From contig NZ_AP022671.1 of the NCBI RefSeq assembly GCF_011405515.1, positions 4,207,501 through 4,271,500 of the forward strand: a stretch of DNA of 64,000 nt, in the 5' to 3' direction. Positions 17,765 to 25,006 of this stretch are shown here, piece by piece (the stretch's first letter is position 1; each line of letters starts with the position of its first letter). A program made the translations under genes and the position numbers. The notes under the pieces were generated by a model. It worked only from the letters and a program-made list of their open reading frames with translations, made no database searches and was not told the origin of the DNA. This DNA is from Nitrospira sp. KM1. Its GTDB lineage: Bacteria > Nitrospirota > Nitrospiria > Nitrospirales > Nitrospiraceae.

Positions 17765-18550
17765 ATGCCCGAGCTACCAGACGTTGAGATAGCGCGTCGG
17801 CATCTGCAACGCTGGCTCGTCGGCGCGAAAGTGAGTGCCGCTTACTGCTTGGATGTACGCCTGACTCGGCCGCAGCCATCGCGTGCCTTCGTGCGCACCC
17901 TCACCGGAAGAACCGTCAATGCCGTGGCTCGCAAGGGCAAATGGCTGCGTTTTATCCTAGACGACGAGAGCCGGGTGTTCTCGCACCTGGGGATGACCGG
18001 GGACTGGCTGCAAGTACCGATGAACGCACCTGCGCAGCGCTCGGAACGTGCCCGCATCGACGTCATCCAACGCGGCCGGGCAATCAGTGTGCGGTATGTG
18101 GATGCGCGGCGGTTCGGACGTCTCATCGTGGCGCGCGATGACATCGCCGACTGGACTACTCTCGGCCCCGATCCCCTGGTCAATGGCGTTGACATAGGCC
18201 GCCTCTCGGAGACCTTCGCGAAGAGCCAACGTGCTGTGAAGATCATCCTCATGGACCAGCGAGTGCTCGCAGGGATCGGGAACATTCTCGCCACTGATGC
18301 GCTGTGGATCGCGCGTCTCGATCCGCGCTCGCCGGGCATCGCACTCTTGCCTCGCGACGCACGCGAGATGGCGAGGGGCCTCCATCAGGCCATTGCTCGG
18401 GAACTCGCCGATCCTGGCGACTCTTTCTTCGTTTATGGCAGCGCTGGCAAGCCATGCCCCCGTTGCGGAAGGCGTCTGTCCAGCATCGTGCTTGGTGGCC
18501 GCACGAGTGTCTACTGTCCCGGCTGCCAGGTGCGTCGGAAGATGGAGTGA
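17765..18550 (+). CDS. mutM: Formamidopyrimidine-DNA glycosylase (Fpg/Nei family)
   Basis: The 261-residue enzyme starts with MPELPDVE, with the catalytic Pro2 and Glu3 after Met removal, and has the conserved Lys of RKGKWL near residue 58. The helix-two-turn-helix region carries GIGNILATDALW at about residues 169-180. It ends with a complete zinc finger, CPRCGRRLSS to YCPGC (CxxC-x16-CxxC). It would excise oxidised purines or pyrimidines from DNA in base-excision repair. The usual PELPEVE has an Asp instead of Glu at residue 6. Fpg versus Nei cannot be settled from the sequence alone. Confidence 0.9.
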   Translation: MPELPDVEIARRHLQRWLVGAKVSAAYCLDVRLTRPQPSRAFVRTLTGRTVNAVARKGKWLRFILDDESRVFSHLGMTGDWLQVPMNAPAQRSERARIDVIQRGRAISVRYVDARRFGRLIVARDDIADWTTLGPDPLVNGVDIGRLSETFAKSQRAVKIILMDQRVLAGIGNILATDALWIARLDPRSPGIALLPRDAREMARGLHQAIARELADPGDSFFVYGSAGKPCPRCGRRLSSIVLGGRTSVYCPGCQVRRKME

Positions 18551-18589
18551 GAGGCCTAGGCCATGGCGCTAGCCACTAAGGCTGTCACG

Positions 18590-18728
18590 ACACAATTCTA
18601 GAATCCGTCGAAGACCAGGCGGCGTGGAAGGGATAGCCAGCGCCTTCGATGTCGACGACCAGCGGTGCGTGATCAGAAGCTAAAAGCTTTTCCTTTCCGC
18701 ACCTCGCGATCAATCTCGGACCATGCGC
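18590..18728 (-). pseudogene. xthA 3'-end fragment (copy 5)
   Basis: The matches run from CAATTCTAGAATCCGTCGAAG to CACCTCGCGATCAATCTCGG, diverged but collinear with the last ~50 codons of xthA and in the same orientation. Confidence 0.7.
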
Positions 18729-18739
18729 GATCAGAGGCA

Positions 18740-18825
18740 AGAAAAGGGGACAGGCTGAATAAAATGGAAGTAGACATTATTGCCAGGCCGTCTTCTGGTT
18801 TTCTGAAATAGATGGTGCAGGCTTA
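18740..18825 (+). repeat. REP-like unit, opposite to the one at 10331
   Basis: GAAAAGGGGACAGGCTGAAT is followed by AAAATGGA, ATTGCCAGGCCGTC and TTCTGGTTTTCTGAA, aligning along about 80 bp with the reverse complement of 10331-10420. Confidence 0.65.
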
Positions 18826-18975
18826 TCGCTGCTTTTGCAGCCGGGACGCGATTCCCGATTCCGCCGAGATCCGTCCGGCATCAAAGGGATGACCTGGGTT
18901 GTCGAGGTCGATGACGCAGTAGGCGTGATCTGAAGTTATCAGTTTTTCCTTCCGCGCCATCTCTGCCCAGACAAC
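18826..18975 (-). pseudogene. xthA 3'-end fragment (copy 6)
   Basis: Read on the minus strand it ends in SRLQKQR and a stop, the exonuclease III C-terminus, and on the other side it ends at CCCAGACAACGCAG. It lies only about 100 bp from copy 5, with a REP-like unit between. Confidence 0.75.
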
Positions 18976-19053
18976 GCAGATAAGATGGTGTCAGTAACCA
19001 TTCCACTGTCGTGATGGAAGATGCAGGCAAGGAGAGCGTTCCGTGGCCAAACG

Positions 19054-19689
19054 CTAGTTGGAACTTGTTGCGGGGGAGCGAAAGAGCAAGCCGGTAGTCG
19101 AAATCCTGAGCTCGTACGTCGCCTGATCACGGGCGGGAATAAACGCTGCCGAACCGTACTCCGCGTCGACAAGGGGTGCGAGCCAGGTATAGCGGCGCCG
19201 CAAGGTGAACAGATCGATCGAGCGGTTGCTGGAGAGGGCATAGATGGTCCGCGGCTTCGCCCGCTCGTCGGCAATGTCGTGGTACCGTCCCGAGATCCGA
19301 TCCAATTCGTACGCCGTATGCAGGCCGATGAGGTTCGCCCAGGACTTCCACTTCAAGATGTGCGCATCGACATATATTTCATTGCCGCCCAAGGCATAGG
19401 TTTTCGGGCGTCCGTCCGGAAATCGCATGGTCACGAGAAATTCTTCCGGACCAGTCGATTCAGCGCGAACCGTTGCGACGAGATCTTCTCGCGTCAACGC
19501 CTGATAGCCCTGCAGCGAGAGATGGATTGTGAGAAAGAGCAGCCCGGTGGCAAGGCAGGCTAAGGCCAGCGCGCTGTGCAGGGAAAAGCGGAGAAACCGC
19601 TGCCGGCGAACCGCACCTACAGCAGCCCAGAGAAATGTCAAGCCCAGCACACTGAAACCGATCGCGACGATGGTCAGCGTAGAATCCAT
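19054..19689 (-). CDS. Membrane-anchored hypothetical protein
   Basis: The 211-residue product has two N-terminal membrane helices at about residues 5-26 and 35-58, then a soluble domain with MRFPDGRPKTYALGGNEIYV and a WLAPLVDAEYGSAAFIP stretch near the end. It resembles proteins annotated in related genomes only as putative transport or efflux proteins, and I see no transporter motif. The soluble domain probably faces the periplasm. Its 3' third is duplicated as a fragment at 15479-15734. Confidence 0.75.
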   Translation of the reverse strand: MDSTLTIVAIGFSVLGLTFLWAAVGAVRRQRFLRFSLHSALALACLATGLLFLTIHLSLQGYQALTREDLVATVRAESTGPEEFLVTMRFPDGRPKTYALGGNEIYVDAHILKWKSWANLIGLHTAYELDRISGRYHDIADERAKPRTIYALSSNRSIDLFTLRRRYTWLAPLVDAEYGSAAFIPARDQATYELRISTTGLLFRSPATSSN

Positions 19690-19831
19690 CTTGTGCTCTC
19701 TCAGTGCGATTGTTGCTCAGACGTTGACGACTGTCACGTGAAAAGCTGCTAGTTTGTTGATAGGGGCTCTCGGTATGGCGTATCGTTCACAATCATGGTG
19801 GAGTGTATAGAACCTTTGTGGAGGAACTCTC

Positions 19832-20299
19832 ATGGTCATCTGGAAACTTCGACGATGGGCTTCTACGCTTGTATACAGTGTCGCCCTAGCAGCGATAGAT
19901 TCAACTATTCACGCCGCACCGCCCACCGTCGATCCCTGCACGCTCGTCACACCAGCGGAAGTTGAACAGGTGATCGGCAAGCTCAAGGGCGCGCCGACCA
20001 GCGAAACGCTGGGTGACGGTGTGAGATGCGGGTACAACTTTGTTGACGAGAACAACGAGCTCGAAATCTGGGCCTCAGGGGGGGCCTGGTCGAAGCTGTT
20101 GCACAAAGATGCGAAACAGCCGGTCATGGTCAGAGGGCTTGGCGACGAGGCTTTCATGGATCGGGGCAAGAGCGATCCTGAAGCGGTGGATCTCTACATC
20201 AGGAAAGGAGTCACCTTGATCGTACTCATGACGAGAAAAGCTCTCGGCGATGAAGAGAAACTGAAGACCCTGGGCAAGAAAGCTGTAGGCCGGTTGTAA
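19832..20299 (+). CDS. Secreted DUF3558-like protein
   Basis: The 155-residue product has a signal peptide (residues 1-29, cut near IHAAPP) and a mature start DPCTLVTPAEVEQVIG, typical of small exported proteins with one conserved Cys early and a second in GVRCGYNF. It ends with KLKTLGKKAVGRL. A diverged paralogue with the same layout is at 24220-24705. Function unknown. A GGAGGAACTCTC ribosome site precedes the ATG. Confidence 0.75.
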   Translation: MVIWKLRRWASTLVYSVALAAIDSTIHAAPPTVDPCTLVTPAEVEQVIGKLKGAPTSETLGDGVRCGYNFVDENNELEIWASGGAWSKLLHKDAKQPVMVRGLGDEAFMDRGKSDPEAVDLYIRKGVTLIVLMTRKALGDEEKLKTLGKKAVGRL

Positions 20300-20421
20300 T
20301 TCGTGATATCGTTTGGTCGAGTTCAACCCACAAGTCGGCCATGAGCAGGCGGACATCGTCCGGCACTTGTCTTGTCTCCGGCTAACTACAACCGGCTCAG
20401 TGGCTGATGCTTTGCTGCCCC

Positions 20422-20568
20422 ATGACCAGTCAGAAGAAGGGCTATCCATTTGAGGTCATAGTAGATGAGGCGCCGGACCGCACGAGCGTTGTCCTTGCCG
20501 ATCAGGTGAAGAGTCTGGATTGGAAGGTTCGAAAGGCAGTCAAGAAGGTTTCGTGTCAAGTGACGTGA
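20422..20568 (+). pseudogene. MazF/PemK toxin, C-terminal half
   Basis: The 48-codon frame reads QKKGYPFEVIVDEAPDR, then VVLADQVKSLDWKVRKAVKKV, matching the second half of MazF-type endoribonucleases (compare KGYPFEV and ADQVKS of MazF). The N-terminal half with the conserved Arg, and any antitoxin gene, are absent. It is therefore a toxin remnant. Confidence 0.75.
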
Positions 20569-20743
20569 TCACGGAAACCCATCAGTAAGCTTCAGGCGCT
20601 CCTTTAACCTATGCGTTCAACAGGGAGAATTCACCGGACAGGTAAAGAGCTTCGAGACTTTGTCGGATGATCACTCTATTTATGCTTTGCCATGTCTGGG
20701 CGTTTCCGACTACGGTCGCTGCGCTTGGACATTAGGGAACGAA
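20569..20743. other. Stretch without identifiable gene
   Basis: No open frame with family resemblance and no clear regulatory element was seen between the MazF remnant and the small inverted-repeat element. Confidence 0.4.
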
Positions 20744-20822
20744 AAAGTGTCAGGAATCATTACGGATCTTGGCTTGATATACGCTGACTCCAATGGGCAC
20801 TAAATGGTTCCTGACACCATTG
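20744..20822. repeat. Short inverted-repeat (MITE-like) element
   Basis: About 79 bp are bounded by GTGTCAGGAATCATT and, inverted, GTGTCAGGAACCATT. Such ends are familiar from REP-associated tyrosine transposase elements. There is no coding capacity. Confidence 0.6.
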
Positions 20823-20956
20823 CCTTCTCGCCGGGATGGCAGGCATCTGGATCGGCACGCGCGGTCTCGACGTCGCCCCGAAGCCTGATGGCCCCGAAAG
20901 ACAGGCTTTCATCGAGCATATGAAGCTGCAGCCGATCGATGCACAGACCAATGGGC

Positions 20957-21029
20957 CGCAACCGTATTACGGGTAACGGTTTTCCCTTCCGCGCCTTCCA
21001 GTCAATCTCATTCCAGACCACGCGGTGTT
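20957..21029 (-). pseudogene. xthA internal-edge fragment (copy 7)
   Basis: The sequence from TTACGGGTAACGGTTTTCCC to CCAGACCACGCGGTGTTTT is collinear with xthA up to the same internal edge as the other copies. The last residues of the next gene (KTPRGLE and stop) are encoded within it. Confidence 0.7.
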
Positions 21030-21556
21030 TTCGCAGCCTCTATCAGTCCATTCAATGGGAGGGATGGATCGAGAAGGGTTCGCGCCTGTTCGGCGCCGAC
21101 AACGGGGAGAGTCTTGAAGTCCAAAAGCCCAATTTGCACGAGCAGCGAGGCCTGATCCCAGTAGATGTGTTCGTGCGCAATCTTTCCGTCCTTGAACTTC
21201 ATCACGACAACCACGGGCAACTCGACCCGCTTGCCGGTTGGCCTAACGCTGGGCAGCATAAAGGCTAGAGGCGTGTCGTGAGTGAAGCGAAGGAGGAGTT
21301 CATCGACGACCTGATCGGTGCCCACCGTACGGGATATTTGAGAGACCCGCGTATCCGCGGGCCATTTGCCGACAAAGTGCCGTTCGTAGAAGTTTCGAAC
21401 CTCCGCGGCTCCATTTCCTCCCGTGAGGGTCGGTACATGGAGAAGGTATGGCTCCGTGACCATTGTGCGCATTGTCGCGTTCACATCATGATCGACGAAT
21501 TCATGTTTCACATGGGCGTCAAAGACCGATCCAAGATCGGCGCTGTGTTCTCGCAT
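21008..21556 (-). CDS. NTF2/SnoaL-like protein
   Basis: The 182-residue product fits the SnoaL-like branch of the NTF2 fold, with FYERHFVGKWPADTRV, LPVVVVMKFKDGKIAHEHIYWDQ at residues 113-135, and QIGLLD. The conserved KIAHEHIYWDQ strand lines the ligand cavity in such enzymes and binding proteins. Its substrate is unknown. The C-terminal tail runs into an xthA remnant, so the original stop may have been replaced. Confidence 0.8.
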   Translation of the reverse strand: MREHSADLGSVFDAHVKHEFVDHDVNATMRTMVTEPYLLHVPTLTGGNGAAEVRNFYERHFVGKWPADTRVSQISRTVGTDQVVDELLLRFTHDTPLAFMLPSVRPTGKRVELPVVVVMKFKDGKIAHEHIYWDQASLLVQIGLLDFKTLPVVGAEQARTLLDPSLPLNGLIEAAKTPRGLE

Positions 21557-21649
21557 GGCGGCTTCCTCCTCCGGGCGGATTGAAACTGCTGCGATGAATG
21601 GCAGGTGTTAGGCCATTCTGAGCGGTACGCCTTGCCCTTTCAAGAGGCC

Positions 21650-21676
21650 GGAAAAGGGGACAGGCTGAAAAAAAGC
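21650..21676 (+). repeat. REP-like motif
   Basis: GAAAAGGGGACAGGCTGAAA followed by an A-run, as at four other places on this strand. Confidence 0.55.
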
Positions 21677-21777
21677 AGTACCTAAGCAGGGTTGCATCCA
21701 ACGATGACTGGAGTGATCATGCGCCAGGATGAATGAACACTGGCATTAGGCAGCAAGACTGGACAGGGGAAAAGTGA

Positions 21778-22392
21778 GTGGATAAAGCTGAACAAAAAAG
21801 CAGCCTGAGACAGCGCATCGATCAAATAAAGGATTACAGATGCAAAAACATAATTGCGGTTATTGAGGATCCACGTGATGTGAAAAATATTGGGACTATC
21901 ATCAGAAATGTGAATGCCTTGGGAGTGGAGAAGGTCTATATAGTGGATCCGAGACGAGCGTTGCCAGAATCCTGGCAAGACATGAGAGAAAAGAAATCGT
22001 TGTCTAGTACATCGGTTTCCGCAATCAAATGGAGTTTCGTGAAGAGGTTTGATAGCACGGAAGCATGCCTCCAGCACTTAAAGAATAATCGGTTCGTGTC
22101 TATTGTGACGTCGCCACATTTAAAGGGACGGAAGAACGTCGTTTTACATGAAGGCGACTATACTGCCCATGCCAAGCTAGCTGTATGGTTTGGGAATGAG
22201 GCGAGGGGAATCAGTGATCTAGCCGTAAAGCATAGTGAAATGTGTGTATGTATCCCGATGTTTGGGATTATTGAAAGTCTTAATTTGGGCACGACTTCGG
22301 GCATCGTTTTGTACGAGATTACTAAGCAACGTCGCGACTATCAGAGAAAATACAAGTTCCGCAACAGGCGTGGTAGGCGTTATATCGCCTAG
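21778..22392 (+). CDS. TrmH/SpoU family RNA 2'-O-methyltransferase
   Basis: The 204-residue protein shows all three SpoU motifs: NIGTIIRNVNALG (residues 37-49), AVWFGNEARGIS and IPMFGIIESLNLGTTSGIVLYE, the trefoil-knot SAM-binding region. It would methylate a ribose in tRNA or rRNA; TrmH (tRNA G18) is the closest well-known type. The start is GTG. The gene is more AT-rich than its neighbours and ends in a very basic tail, suggesting acquisition. It has no operon partner. Confidence 0.88.
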   Translation: MDKAEQKSSLRQRIDQIKDYRCKNIIAVIEDPRDVKNIGTIIRNVNALGVEKVYIVDPRRALPESWQDMREKKSLSSTSVSAIKWSFVKRFDSTEACLQHLKNNRFVSIVTSPHLKGRKNVVLHEGDYTAHAKLAVWFGNEARGISDLAVKHSEMCVCIPMFGIIESLNLGTTSGIVLYEITKQRRDYQRKYKFRNRRGRRYIA

Positions 22393-22432
22393 CGTCAAGC
22401 AAGGACATTCTTCATTCTGACTGTCTTAAAAA

Positions 22433-22605
22433 TCAAACATGGGCGACCCGCGCCGGATTCCAGGGTGTCAGATGTTTGAGCATCGCATTGACGATCGTCA
22501 GGAGCTTGCGCATCCAGGCCACGCGAACGACCTTCTGAGCCTTGCCCGCCACATACAAGCGGCAATAGAACACATGAATCACGGCCTCCAGAGCCCAACA
22601 GGAAG
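22433..22605 (-). pseudogene. IS110-family transposase, C-terminal part
   Basis: The minus strand reads ALEAVIHVFYCRLYVAGKA, then VAWMRKLLTIVNAMLKHLTPW and a stop, the conserved end of IS110 transposases. The rest of the gene is missing. The N-terminal part at 14820-15233 could come from the same or a related element, but the middle is absent. Confidence 0.8.
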
Positions 22606-22634
22606 CGGCTGGGATTGCAGTTCTCGCAGGGCAG

Positions 22635-22665
22635 TGCTAGAGTTTAACTCAGTTAAACTCTAGCA
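22635..22665. promoter_or_regulatory. Perfect 31-bp palindromic operator
   Basis: TGCTAGAGTTTAACT, a single central C, and its exact reverse complement AGTTAAACTCTAGCA form a 15-bp perfect inverted repeat 11 bp before the antitoxin ATG. Ribbon-helix-helix antitoxins usually repress their own operon by binding such sites. This is the probable autoregulatory operator of the next two genes. Confidence 0.8.
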
Positions 22666-22676
22666 TTGGAGCCATC

Positions 22677-22922
22677 ATGCCTCGTAAGACAACAGTGCTC
22701 GGATTTTCAGTCAGTCCAGCGCTTGCCAAAGAGTACGAACGTCTTGCCGAACGTGAGGGGGCGACAAAGAGCGACTTGTTCCGTCGCATGGTGGAAACAT
22801 ATAAGGCGGAACGAGCGGAACAAGAATTTTTCGCGCTTCAGCGGAAAATGGCCCGTCGAGCTCGCAAGGCTGGCGTGCTCACCGAAGAGGAGGTCGAACG
22901 GATCGTGTTTGAGGACCGCTGA
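22677..22922 (+). CDS. Ribbon-helix-helix antitoxin
   Basis: The 81-residue product has an N-terminal RHH/CopG-like segment: strand KTTVLGFSVSPALAKEYER followed by a helix with EREGATKSDLFRRMVETY. The C-terminal helix (residues 45-80) would wrap the toxin. It precedes the PIN toxin with a one-base stop/start overlap, the standard antitoxin-first arrangement. Confidence 0.85.
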   Translation: MPRKTTVLGFSVSPALAKEYERLAEREGATKSDLFRRMVETYKAERAEQEFFALQRKMARRARKAGVLTEEEVERIVFEDR

Positions 22923-23338
22923 TGAAGGTCGTCTTCGACACGAATGTATTCGTGTCTGCGTTTCTCTTTCCGGGAAGTCAGGGCGAACAAGCGCTTTTGT
23001 TTGCGCAGCGACGGAAGGTTGATCTCTCTACTTCTGTTCCAATTCTCACCGAGACCGCTCGGGTTCTTCGGGAGAAGTTCGACCAATCAGAAAAAGATAT
23101 TACTGCCGCGTTGAAGATCATCGGCCGGTCAGCAACGATTGTCAGACCGGCGCGCAAGATCACGGTGCTCGAAGATAAGCCTGACAATCGCATACTTGAA
23201 TGTGCGGTGACTGTTGAAGCCGATCTCCTCGTAACGGGAGACCACCATCTCTTGAAGCTGAAGGAATTTGAGGGAATACCCCTTGTACGTCTTGCCGATT
23301 TTCTTCGATCGATCCCATCCGATGAAGGTGCAGAATAA
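22922..23338 (+). CDS. PIN-domain toxin (ribonuclease)
   Basis: The 138-residue protein begins MKVVFDTNVFVSAF, with the first catalytic Asp at residue 6. Further acidic residues are in ILTETARV, EDKPDNRILECA and LLVTGDHHLL, completing the PIN metal site. PIN toxins of type II modules cleave tRNA or other RNA and are silenced by the antitoxin. The ATG shares its A with the antitoxin TGA, implying translational coupling. All key residues are present, so the module is probably active. Confidence 0.88.
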   Translation: MKVVFDTNVFVSAFLFPGSQGEQALLFAQRRKVDLSTSVPILTETARVLREKFDQSEKDITAALKIIGRSATIVRPARKITVLEDKPDNRILECAVTVEADLLVTGDHHLLKLKEFEGIPLVRLADFLRSIPSDEGAE

Positions 23339-23364
23339 CTCGGATTAAAGGTCAGACTGAGGGC

Positions 23365-23510
23365 GGTTTCCTCTGGCGCGATGTAATTCGCGGCTCCGTC
23401 GAAGTTCAGCCGGCGTCGAACGGAGTGCCGGGTCTGTTGATGTTGCCGATCCGCGGTGTATGAACCCCGGTATAAAGGCTTTCCTTTCCGCGCATCGAGA
23501 TTGATGCCGG
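23365..23510 (-). pseudogene. xthA 3'-end fragment (copy 8)
   Basis: ATGTAATTCGCGGCTCCGTCG, AGTTCAGCCGGCGTCGAACGG and TTTCCTTTCCGCGCATCGAGA are collinear with the xthA tail in the shared orientation. Strongly diverged. Confidence 0.65.
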
Positions 23511-23572
23511 CGTATACTCAACAGTGTCCGTCATCTCTTTGACAAATGCCGTATGAGAATGAGGAACCAATC

Positions 23573-24085
23573 ATGGTGAAGAATTGGGAAAGGCAGTACC
23601 TGCGCCGCTGTGTCGAGCTTGCAGCAGAGGCCCTCGATGCAGGCGACGAGCCGTTTGGCTCTGTGCTCGTCGCAGTGGACGGGAAAATCCTTTTTGAGGA
23701 TCGCAACCGCGTGGGCTCTGGAGATCGAACCCGGCATCCCGAGTTCGAGATTGCGCGGTGGGCGGTTGCCAACATGACTCTGGAGGCAAGAGCTGCGGCA
23801 AGCGTCTATACCTCGACTGAGCATTGCCCGATGTGTGCCGCAGCGCACGGATGGGTCGGGCTAGGTCGTATCGTGTATGTGAGCTCCGCCGAGCAATTGG
23901 CAACATGGCTTACCGAACTCGGAGTTCCAGCCGCTCCCGTCCGACCGCTGTCAATTCGTGAAATAGTCCCTCATCTGATGGTAGACGGCCCAGTTCCTGA
24001 TCTTGCTGAACAGGTGCATGACTTACATCGTCGGTCCACAATTCGACATTGCATCCCAGAAGCTCGGCCCGCACCGAACCGGTAG
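23573..24085 (+). CDS. Nucleoside/guanine deaminase family protein
   Basis: The cytidine-deaminase-like fold is recognisable: ELAAEALDAGDEPFGSVLV near residue 15, the zinc and proton-shuttle site in RHPEFEIA (H-x-E) and EHCPMCAAA (CxxC). It probably deaminates a free base or nucleoside. The ATG at 23573 follows GGAACCAATC and gives the usual start. The last ~20 residues are fused to sequence beside an xthA remnant, so the natural C-terminus may be altered. Fragments of its 3' half recur at about 26475 and 41213. Confidence 0.83.
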   Translation: MVKNWERQYLRRCVELAAEALDAGDEPFGSVLVAVDGKILFEDRNRVGSGDRTRHPEFEIARWAVANMTLEARAAASVYTSTEHCPMCAAAHGWVGLGRIVYVSSAEQLATWLTELGVPAAPVRPLSIREIVPHLMVDGPVPDLAEQVHDLHRRSTIRHCIPEARPAPNR

Positions 24086-24172
24086 CCGAGGCGGTCGATG
24101 ACCAGCGGTGCATACTTCGAGCGTAACGGTTTTCCCTTCCACATCTCGCGATCGATCTCGGCTCAGACAATG
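24083..24172 (-). pseudogene. xthA 3'-region fragment (copy 9)
   Basis: GGTCGATGACCAGCGGTGCAT, CGTAACGGTTTTCCCTTCC and TCTCGCGATCGATCTCGGCTC match xthA and stop at the usual internal edge (CAGACAATG). It abuts the deaminase gene. Confidence 0.7.
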
Positions 24173-24219
24173 TTGGAGAGGAGTTTGAACTCAGAGAAAA
24201 TCTACGGTTCTAGAGGCTT

Positions 24220-24705
24220 TTAGCGAAGTCGGCTCACTGCCGCTTTAGCGACGGAGAGGACCGTTTGGCGCTGTTTCTGACTGACGCCGTCTACGGGCAC
24301 GCCAAGCCATACTGTCACGCCGTTGTTGCCGGTCCGAACATAGATCCGGTTGTCCCAGTAATAGGCTGCATCGCCGACTCCAGACGCGTTCTCAAGAATT
24401 GCCCCGCCATCGGCAAGCGTCTTCTTGAACTCGTCGAAATCTTTCGGTGTGGTGGGCCAGAGCGAAAGATTCAGGGTGTCGGTGCCTCCTACCGAAAATC
24501 TACAGTTCGTTCCCTTTTCAGCGGTTCCTGGACGCGGCCGCCTGATGGGATTGTTGAGCAGCCGTCCGAGTTCTTCAGTGCTCAGCAACGTACAAGCGTT
24601 TGGTGCAGACGCCTTATCGGCAGCTGCGGCATAAGAGGGTTCACTCGTAATTGCGATTAAAACTGCAGTCAGGACGGCCAAGGAAATAAGGGGCGATGGC
24701 TTCAT
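24220..24705 (-). CDS. Secreted DUF3558-like protein, paralogue
   Basis: From the ATG at 24705 (MKPSPLISLAVLTAVLIA) a signal peptide precedes a mature start NACTLLSTEELGRLL. GTNCRFSV holds the second conserved Cys, and the end is VLSVAKAAVSRLR. This is the same layout as the gene at 19832-20299, with low identity. The frame extends 17 codons further upstream without a good start signal. Exported, function unknown. The 300 bp upstream (24706-25006) hold nothing I can identify. Confidence 0.72.
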   Translation of the reverse strand: MKPSPLISLAVLTAVLIAITSEPSYAAAADKASAPNACTLLSTEELGRLLNNPIRRPRPGTAEKGTNCRFSVGGTDTLNLSLWPTTPKDFDEFKKTLADGGAILENASGVGDAAYYWDNRIYVRTGNNGVTVWLGVPVDGVSQKQRQTVLSVAKAAVSRLR

Positions 24706-25006
24706 AACACGATGAACGTGTATATCCGCAGTGAGTTGCGCATTCGCCTGGGACACGAACTTACCCCCGAGACTGGGCAGCCCACGTCGATCACGCGGCG
24801 CAACTTACCCTAATCTGAGCTCGATCACAAGACCATGCCGTAAGTAAAAACAAATGCCTTAATTATGGTAGAAGCGCCTTGGATTTATGACTGTCTTCCA
24901 AAGATGATGGCCGAAAACCCATGCCTGGCAAGGGCTAAACAGACATGGCAGTTGCGATTCGGTCGAAAGCTCATGTATCCTCGCCACGCTTTAGGATAAA
25001 ACCGCA

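Noticed and set aside
22433-22605. IS110 C-terminal piece as the other half of the 14.8-15.2 kb fragment
   Set aside because: The middle of the transposase is missing from both, and the copies may come from different elements. Only family membership is supported.
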